A DNA stretch of 64,000 nt. It comes from Syncephalastrum monosporum B8922. Taxonomy: Eukaryota > Mucoromycota > Mucoromycetes > Mucorales > Syncephalastraceae. The stretch is taken from positions 186,001 through 250,000 of the forward strand of contig JNEN01001275.1 in the NCBI GenBank assembly GCA_000697355.1, written 5' to 3'. Below are positions 57,078 to 64,000 of this stretch, one piece after another. The translations under genes and the position numbers were made by a program. A model generated the notes under the pieces. The model was not told the DNA's origin. It made no database searches and saw nothing but the letters and a program-made list of their open reading frames with translations. The number at the start of each line of letters is the position of its first letter. Within the stretch, counting starts at the first letter, position 1.

Positions 57078-57429
57078 CGGGGAAGGAAAGTGAGAAAGCA
57101 GCAGAAGAAAAGCATATACGTCGGTCATATGGTACCACAACACATACAACAATAATTTGCTACAAGGGCGCTGCCATAAAATTGGCCCCTCCACCCTATC
57201 TCTGCCTTTACCACATTGGAGCATCTTTGTATTGCAGTGAAAGTTTCTACGCGGCGGCTCATAGCACCAAATATCTTCTCATTTACGGCCGATCTCTGTA
57301 TGAGGGATTATCATTTGCGTGGCGAAATATACAGGTTGCTGGCTGCAGGACGCGGTTGAGATACCAGCCTAGTAAAAGCCCAGGCAGCGGGGATTCCAAA
57401 AGATCTTCTCTTTCCTTTTTCTGTCCATT
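57078..57429. promoter_or_regulatory. Divergent promoter, YAK1 / PCID2
   Basis: 352 bp head-to-head spacer. It must drive a kinase gene (-) and a TREX-2 subunit gene (+). I see no clear TATA box; a pyrimidine-rich tract precedes the + start (57405-57427). The longer YAK1 frames would shorten the spacer. Confidence 0.4.
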
Positions 57430-59259
57430 ATGGCAGCAGTGATACGGCACTTTTGCAGTCAAGTCCTTGCTGCGTACACGAACCAGGATGCATTCCTGTT
57501 CAATGACCTCTTCGGCCTCGAAGACGAAAGCCAGACTGTTATTGCGCTGCGAGATGCTCTTTCCAAGGTATTGCTTTTGCTACTTCTTTGTTGAGCGTAC
57601 TAATCAAGGACAGGAGTAGATCACTGCGCCGGACTGCATGGATCTGGTGAACAATGCCCTCGACGACACTTCAAGCGCTCTGAGCGAATTTACAATTACC
57701 TACCTTGAGCTTCTGATCCAGTCTCATGATCGCCCTGTGGTCGACTTTTACGATGCCTTCGAAGCTTATTTCAAGTATGGCCTGTTCCCCAGCGGAAGAA
57801 GCTGATATTGACGCGTTTTCACAGTGCGCTCGTACCTCTCTTCAACGGCAGCGATTCATACTTTCTGGTGTCTTTTGTTGAAAGTATGTCGACTGCGCTC
57901 GTCGACTTTGCCCTCATCGTGGATCAGGAACAGCACCTGAAAGGAAAGACGAAGAAGAGTAATAACGCGAGCCGACTGCTCCAGAAAATATTCAACATCA
58001 TGCTGGCTGACCGGTAAGTGACACACATGTCGCTTTCGAGTCGCTTTTTAATTGCCCTTTATTTAGGACGCCTATGGACACGTCAAAACGACAAGGCATT
58101 TTCCGTGTGACCAACCTCGCCTTTAAAATTTACACCAAGGTACATATCATAAAATCACGCTTTTTCCAATTGTGCTCAAGCCCGTTGCAGATGGATAGTA
58201 TGCGATTATGCCAGACTTTCATATCCAATATCAAGACAGGCGATCTGGATCTTTCCAATTTCCCTTTATCACAGCAAGTTACTTACCGCTACTACCTTGG
58301 ACGCTTCCACTTTTACAAGGGTCAACTGAGCATGGTATATACGCTACTGCAAGCACTGAGAGGAGCTGTTGATCAATCTTACGTCGCCCGTGTAGGCTGA
58401 AAAGAATCTCGCGTTTGCCTTCGACAAGTGCCACGCACAACACTATAACAACAAACGGTAAATCGCATGGTACTGAGAGAGGACGTCTCATTGATCATAT
58501 CCCTCAGACGCATATTGGAGCTTTTAATACCCACGCGCATCATTACCGGCACTTTTCCCCAAAAAGCTCTGCTACAGAAATATGGTCTCGAATACCCGTA
58601 TCAGCCTTTAATTGAAAAGATCAAGTTGGGAGACGTCAAAGGCTACCTGGATCTGCTTGATCACAATTTCGAATATCTCTCGAAGAACTTCTCTTATATG
58701 ACCCTACGAGGTCGTGGCGTTGTGCTTTGTTGGAGGAACCTTATACGCCGGATGTGAGTAATGTACCTTCCCTAAAGGACTTCTATTAATGATCTATATC
58801 TGTCAGACATCTCATCGTCAATGGTCCGCATGATCCGCAACGGGCGCTCACGTATGACCATTGTCTCGCAGGGCTGCGATGCGCAAGCAAAGACTACAGC
58901 CTAGACAAATACGACGTGGAGTGTATCCTCGTTTCGTTGGTGAGCCAGGTACGTCCTCTATATTTGAAACATTTACATACTCATGCGGGTGATCTCAGCA
59001 CTATGTGCGTGGCTATTTAAGCAATCAGCACCAACGACTGGTACTTAGCAAGGTCAATCCATTCCCACCTGTTTGCCACGTGACCCCTATCCGTGAACGA
59101 TATAATGAGCAAGCCATTGATGATTACTTGGCGAACCATCAGCCGGCAATACCTGACGAAATCATGGACGTTATCGAACAAGATGAACAAGAAGTCGCTG
59201 ATGCAGCTATGGAGGATGAGGAGAATCTGTACTATGAAGAGGGCACCATGGTGGCTTGA
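57430..59259 (+). CDS. PCI-domain protein PCID2/Thp1 (TREX-2 complex)
   Basis: Scaffold subunit of the TREX-2 complex that binds Sac3/GANP and Sem1 and couples transcription to mRNA export at the nuclear pore. Start MAAVIRHFCSQVLAAYTNQDA at 57430, as in PCID2. Conserved parts over about nine exons: SAxxVPLFN..SYFLVSFV, RLLQKIFNIMLADRTPMDTSKRQGIFRVTNLAFKIY, VTYRYYLGRFHFYKGQLSMAEKNLAFAFDKCH, NKR-LILELLIPTRIITGTFP, LLQKYGLEYPYQPLIEKIKLGD and, at the C-terminal winged helix, HYVRGYLSNQHQRLVLSKVNPFPPV. The ending is acidic (EQDEQEVADAAMEDEE). The closely related CSN12 family has a similar layout, but the YLSNQHQRLVLSK.NPFP end is that of PCID2/Thp1. Some internal exons are only partly resolved. 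Confidence 0.88.
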
Positions 59260-59833
59260 TCTTTCATGCAAATGAAAAAGGACTTGTACAATACTGTAGC
59301 CATCAGAGCACTTGCCTATTTAGTCTTTTGATACACGTCGCGGAAAGATGGCGCAAACATGCTATTCAAGCACACGCAATGATTCAATAGGCCATGGTAT
59401 CCTGTAGCAAGGGATCCAAAGATAAACCCAGCCCGCAACAGGTTGCGATGGCACAAAGAGGCCATGTTGAACTTCACTTTTTATCATGTGTTATATAATG
59501 TGAATAATTTATGATAGAAGGAATCATGTTCCGTTGCCAAGATACCTATAACATGAAACTATCTGGTATCCTTCCCCAAAAATTTTTAAAGTTTGGCTAC
59601 GCAGCGTAATAAAATGTAAAGCTTGTAGATTGGAGTATTCGGTGCGCCGCTCTCAGTAGACGACGGTCAAGGAAGTCGGTCGCTACGAAGCGTCATTCGC
59701 GGCGCGGCGTTTACAAAGAAAGCAACCATACTATGGCAACTCGAAATATCGTCACGTGCCAAGTGAAAAGCTGTCTGACTTAAACTTGCCTTTTTTGATC
59801 GAGCTGGACCTTTATAGAGTACTTGCTTCTGTC
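59260..59833. other. Intergenic, promoter of the Mss4-like gene
   Basis: About 570 bp. A CACGTG E-box lies at about 59753-59758, some 76 bp before the gene. No gene or repeat recognised. Confidence 0.45.
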
Positions 59834-60298
59834 ATGTCTCGCCCTGTCCGATTCCAAACCGTCGATAACGCGCTGGAAAAGATTGCTGCCGAGGGCAAGA
59901 ATGCTGCCGATCTCCTTTGCCCGATCGAAGGCTGCAACTGCGTCATCATGAAAAAGGACGCTGCTGTTTTGGTCGAGCGCCATGACAACAAGGTAAACCC
60001 AGAGAAGAAAGAGTGTCTCATATACTCATCGTCATGTCAGTTGGCTTTACCCCCTTCGGTGTTACCCGCGTCTCAAGAACTGCAAGATCTCCAGATCGAC
60101 GACGGAAAGGAGACGCACTTTTGGCAACTGACAAACATGATGGATTTTGAAAACGTCGGGTTCTCCAAGACGGTGGATAGTGTGAAATACCTTTCGTGTG
60201 CTGAATGTGATGTTGGCCCTATTGGTTACCATGATACCCAATTCGAACCAAAGGAATATCTCATCAGCGTAAAGCGCGCACGTTACCGCTTCCAATAA
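59834..60298 (+). CDS. DSS4: Mss4/Dss4 family Rab-binding protein (RABIF), 154 aa
   Basis: Small zinc protein that binds nucleotide-free Rab/Sec4 GTPases and acts as a slow exchange factor or chaperone in secretion. Intronless. Zinc ligands are the pairs CPIEGC and CAEC; the latter runs into DVGPIGYHD, the strongest family signature. THFWQLTNMMDFENVGFSKTV matches the Rab-contact segment. ATG 59834 (MSRPVRF) is the first in-frame ATG; the frame is open upstream to a GTG at 59756. A short Asn/Lys stretch after the first zinc pair and the SVKRARYRF end are as in fungal members. Length is slightly above the animal protein (about 123 aa). Confidence 0.9.
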   Translation: MSRPVRFQTVDNALEKIAAEGKNAADLLCPIEGCNCVIMKKDAAVLVERHDNKVNPEKKECLIYSSSCQLALPPSVLPASQELQDLQIDDGKETHFWQLTNMMDFENVGFSKTVDSVKYLSCAECDVGPIGYHDTQFEPKEYLISVKRARYRFQ

Positions 60299-61176
60299 AC
60301 AAATCGCTTCTATTCCGTCGTCATTGTTCATCATTTTCATACCCAATATGTCATAAAGCAAGACATACCAAACCACTTGACATGCGCATGAGAACAATGA
60401 GAATACTCCGTGGCTAGGTAAGGACAAATAATACCGAGGACACTAATCATAGCTTGACTAAAGAACGCATGACACCCCAAGCCTTGGTAACATATTGATA
60501 GCGTAAGCGGGTAATGATAGATGCTGGTGGCCAGGTTGACCCTGACGTCGGCCGGAACGGTCCGCGAATTTTGCGCGCCTTGAATGATTATGTCCAGATG
60601 AATTGGTTTCCTGGCTGGACTTGACTTGACTTCCAGCGGGTATGCGCGTATAGATATAAAGCTGCTCATCAGTCCATAACACGTGGCAGGCGTGACAAAG
60701 GGATATGTAGTGCATATTTGTTGGAGCTGCAACCCATAGCATAGTTCAATATACAAACCATCAGTTAGCATCCACGGATGCTTCAGTAGAACGTAATCGA
60801 TCAAGTACATATGCACAGTTAAACAATTGTGCAACATGTTTTTCGGCTGTACGCGTTTTTATGGTTATATGCCAAACCGAGATGGCCAAGCATCTTCATA
60901 GACAATTGTCAGTCCAACCATCGTATTGATCCAATACAAGACAAGGTATGTAGCGGATAGGGATGAAAAGATCAGGTTCAGAGGAGAGTGATATCACCGT
61001 TAGTGACATCAATTGCAGTGGGGTGACGGGAGAACAAAATGCCGAAAATGTATGAAGTTAAGCGGGAACCCAAAGAACAAAAGCGGGTCCCGCTCACGCG
61101 CGTTCTGGCAAGTACAGCTTTTCTTATTCTCTTTCACAAACTTTCTCTCTCTCTTTGTTTCTTCACAGCATACTGT
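60299..61176. other. Intergenic between DSS4 and the NADH dehydrogenase gene
   Basis: About 880 bp with a pyrimidine-rich stretch right before the next start (61120-61170). Minus-strand frames at 60337-60837 have no recognisable family and no intron logic. No gene called. Confidence 0.5.
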
Positions 61177-63395
61177 ATGTTTGCCCAGCGTCTTGCCTTC
61201 ACACGCCAAACGACCCGGGCGTTTACTCGTCGTTTCGCTACCGCGGGGAGCCAGACTCAGGGACAGAAGTCGCGTCGCAGGCTGTTAGCTTTCTCGACGC
61301 TCGCCGCTGCTACAGCTGGCACGACCTACTACATGATGCAGGACATCGTGTATATCGAGGATGCCAAGGATGCGCACAGCAAAGTCCCAATTTTGGCGCT
61401 GCACCCTCAGGTGGGTGGTAAGAAAGACCTCCCTATCGTGTCCCACGCGCTCGATAATAGCGAAGAAGAAAACACAAAGCCTCGGCTGGTCATTCTTGGT
61501 AGCGGCTGGGGCGCCGTGTCTGTTTTGAAAAGCTTGGACGTAGACAAGTATAACGTCACTGTGATCAGCGAAAACAATTACTTTTTGTTCACGCCTCTTT
61601 TACCTTGTGCAACTGTCGGAACGCACGAGCTACGGTGAGTTTCGAATTTCTCTTTTTGCATGGATGCTTTTTCTTTCGGCGCTATGCTGGGTAGACTCTG
61701 TTACTTTTGCTCATCCCTCTTCACTTAGATCTTTGCTTGAACCCATACGAAAAATTGCTGCTCGTGTGCGTGGCCACTTCCTCGAAGCACGCGCTTTGGA
61801 AGTTGATATCGAAAACAAGATGATCGAGGTACAAAGCGTTAACGGGCGCCAAGATCGGTTCTACGTACCCTACGATAAACTGGTGGTGGCAGTCGGCGCG
61901 ACAAGCATCACGCACGGCATTGAGGGTATCGAACATACCATGCGCCTAAAGACCATCCAAGATGCTCAGCAGATCCGTCGCAAGGTCCTCACGAATGTGG
62001 AACTCGCGTGTCTTCCCACCACGACGCCTGAAGAGCGGAAGAAATTATTGAGCTTTGTGATCTGTGGCGGTGGCGCGACAGGCACAGAGTTTGCTGCAGG
62101 TAAGAGCAAGGGGAAAAAAAAGTGTGGGTATCATGGCATCAAAGGCTAATTTTTGCATGCAGAGCTCTTTGACTGGATGAACGAGGACCTTGTCAGCTGG
62201 GTAAGTGCAGCGCATCATTACATACAAGTGAGGAAATACTGATAATTTTCTGTAGTTCCCCAAGCTCTTGCGAGAAGATATTTCTGTGACCATCATTCAG
62301 TCACGTGATCATATTCTGAACACATTTGATGTTCAAATCAGCGAGTATGCAGAGAAGCGATTTGAGCGCGAGGGCATAAACATCGTGACGAACGCCCGCG
62401 TCGCACGCATAGATGAAGACAAGGTCGTGTACCGGCTTAAAAATAGCGACCCTGATAACCCTGAATTCAAAGAAGTACCATATGGTGTCTGCTTGTGGTC
62501 CACTGGTATCGGTAAGTGAAAGGAATTGAGCTTACATGCAGACATATCTTGTCTCACATTGCTTTGTTATAGCCATGACCCCGTTCGTCAAGAATATGTC
62601 TGAGAAGTTGGGACCTCAGCTCCATCAGCGCGTACTTACGACCGACGGCTTCTTGCGCGTAAAGGGTGTGGACGATGGTTCAATTTACGCTCTCGGCGAC
62701 TGTGCGACCATTGGTAACCCAAAGATCCTGGAACATATGATGGAAATCTTTGAAAATGCGGACGAGTAAGTGTGTACAAGGCACCAGCATGTGATCAAAC
62801 AAGGTTGACATTTTTCAAAGGGACCAGGATGGCACTCTGACTCTGGGTGAATTCAACAAGGCCGTGAAATACATGCGGCGTCGATTCCCCTTGACAGAGA
62901 GACACTTGACCAAACTCGAAAATCTGTTTGAAAAATATGATACAGACCAGAGCGGCACCCTCGATATCAACGAGATGCGTGCCATGCTCAAAGATATCGA
63001 CAGCAAGATGACCCACCTGCCTGCTGTAAGTAAGCAACTGCATAGTAATGGCAAGGTTTCTCACCTCTCATTAGACGGCGCAAGTGGCAAGCCAGCAAGG
63101 ACAGTACCTTGGCAAGTACTTGAGCCAGATTGCTGGTCTTGATCCCGAGTCGGAGGAACACAAGAGCCGCCAGGTTGGCACTTTCACTTACAACCACCTG
63201 GGTACACTGGCGTATTTGGGTAACACCGCAGTGGGAGAATTCAACTGGGGCTTCAAAATGATTGGTGGCCTCTGGGCTATGTATCTGTGGCGGAGCGTCT
63301 ACTGGAGCGAGCAGGTATCGATGCGCACCCGGGCCAACTTGAGCATTGACTGGACCAAGCGCGCTGTGTTTGGCAGAGATATTTCTATTGTCTAA
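61177..63395 (+). CDS. External alternative NADH:ubiquinone oxidoreductase with EF-hands (NDE)
   Basis: Rotenone-insensitive NDH-2 of the inner mitochondrial membrane that oxidises cytosolic NADH without pumping protons. ATG 61177 starts an Arg-rich targeting sequence ([20 protein letters not shown]) followed by a hydrophobic stretch ([17 protein letters not shown]) suited to anchoring with the domain facing the intermembrane space. Two dinucleotide folds are seen: [13 protein letters not shown] for FAD and, after an intron, [15 protein letters not shown] for NADH. CLWSTGIA and [10 protein letters not shown] are further marks. An insert carries a calcium-binding pair, [13 protein letters not shown] and [13 protein letters not shown], both with good loop ligands. 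The C-terminal membrane-binding part ([22 protein letters not shown]) is complete. Six to seven introns of 50-75 bp. Confidence 0.94.
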
Positions 63396-64000
63396 AAAAA
63401 GCAACTGATTCAATGATAAATTATACGCTTTCTGTTTTGCACTGCATCAAATCCACAAATCATTATGGCGCGACCATTGTTATGATGGTCGGCTTATGTC
63501 TTTATGCATGTTCACATCGCCTGCATGGCCTCCCAGCTAACGCATGAATAGATTTTTTCTGTGCATTGGTAATGATTTCTTGACATTGCGGTGTCTTCCA
63601 TAACGGGTTTGACCATTATCCACGACAAGAATAGTTTATTGCCTCTAATGGTTATTTTCCTCATGGTTGCTGTGCTTCCCTTATAATGTATTATACCGAT
63701 GACGTGCGCTTGCACACTACGATTCCAGTTTTCCCTCAATAAATTTTACTGCTTCACTTTTAATATGACATAAATATACTATGCACTATGGCATGGAAAG
63801 ATGTTAATTTATCCCTTACAGCTCATAACAGTGCTAACGCCGTCTACAAAAAATCGGGAAGGTAGCAACTGTATAAATTGTGAATGTATTCAACAAATAG
63901 CTTGTGCTTATTTGTAAGGCATGTCCTCTCCCAAATGGACGAGGGAAAAAATCGCCTGACTCAAAAGCACGAGTTCTAGGAACGGTGCGCTTCCGGGTAG
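63396..64000. other. 3' flank, no gene seen
   Basis: 605 bp of AT-rich DNA after the NADH dehydrogenase stop. The only sizeable frame (63512-63739, -) has no recognisable family. No repeat or RNA gene recognised. Confidence 0.5.

Noticed and set aside
59756..59833. Extension of the Mss4-like protein to GTG 59756
   Set aside because: No ATG in the added part; the residues do not resemble the family and the ATG at 59834 gives a normal N-terminus.
1..64000. CRISPR arrays, prophage, bacterial operons or insertion sequences
   Set aside because: None seen; the intron-rich genes show eukaryotic nuclear DNA, and the only mobile-element coding sequence is the Helitron-type helicase relic.

Overview
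The window is nuclear DNA of a filamentous fungus. It is gene-dense and carries many short GT-AG introns (most 50-70 bp), long glutamine and serine runs, and gene content that fits an early-diverging (Mucoromycota/Mucorales-like) fungus better than a yeast: a Mediator subunit with both a vWA and an ACID-type domain, a neurofibromin-type RasGAP with a Sec14 module, an EF-hand external NADH dehydrogenase and an Ino4-like bHLH factor. The lineage is inferred from these proteins; no rRNA or other marker is present. There are no operons, CRISPR arrays or convincing functional tRNA genes.

Layout. 1-3.4 kb: an eleven-exon MFS sugar transporter (+) with an apparent 3-nt microexon. 3.7-8.7 kb: TFIIIB subunit Bdp1 (-) and an ANTH/AP180-type clathrin adaptor (-). 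9.0-9.4 kb: a small membrane-anchored protein (+). 9.4-11.3 kb: gene-free, with one copy of a dispersed repeat and a GC-rich triple-hairpin patch. 11.3-15.6 kb: a cysteine-rich secreted protein, an Ino4-like bHLH factor and a histidine acid phosphatase (all -). 16.4-17.8 kb: an FHA-domain Tos4/Plm2-like regulator (+) behind a promoter with an MCB-like box and CG palindromes. 18.2-27.1 kb: a GMC long-chain alcohol oxidase ending in AKL, the RNA cytidine acetyltransferase Kre33/NAT10 and the histone chaperone Spt2 (all -). 28.1-31.8 kb: MED25 (+). 32.2-33.6 kb: a decayed Helitron-type PIF1 helicase, followed by the second copy of the dispersed repeat. 34.5-43.3 kb: the neurofibromin/Ira RasGAP (-). 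43.3-45.9 kb: gene-poor, with a tRNA-like fragment. 45.9-48.6 kb: an unknown multi-pass membrane protein and Sdh4/CybS (both -). 50.4-51.9 kb: the PKA catalytic subunit (+). 51.9-54.7 kb: gene-poor, with two more tRNA-like fragments and a doubtful two-exon gene. 54.7-59.3 kb: Yak1 kinase (-), divergent from a PCID2/Thp1 TREX-2 subunit (+). 59.8-60.3 kb: Mss4/Dss4 (+). 61.2-63.4 kb: external NADH dehydrogenase (+).

Several genes fall on one physiological axis, although they are scattered and not clustered: sugar uptake, Ras-GAP, PKA catalytic subunit and Yak1 belong to the Ras/cAMP-PKA nutrient pathway; Sdh4 and Nde feed the respiratory quinone pool; Bdp1 and Kre33 serve Pol III transcription and ribosome production. 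This grouping is inference from families; nothing in the sequence shows co-regulation. The most unusual observation is the 3-nt microexon in the transporter, backed by further tiny exons (21, 24 and 30 nt) in this window. Next come the two dispersed-repeat families and the helicase relic.
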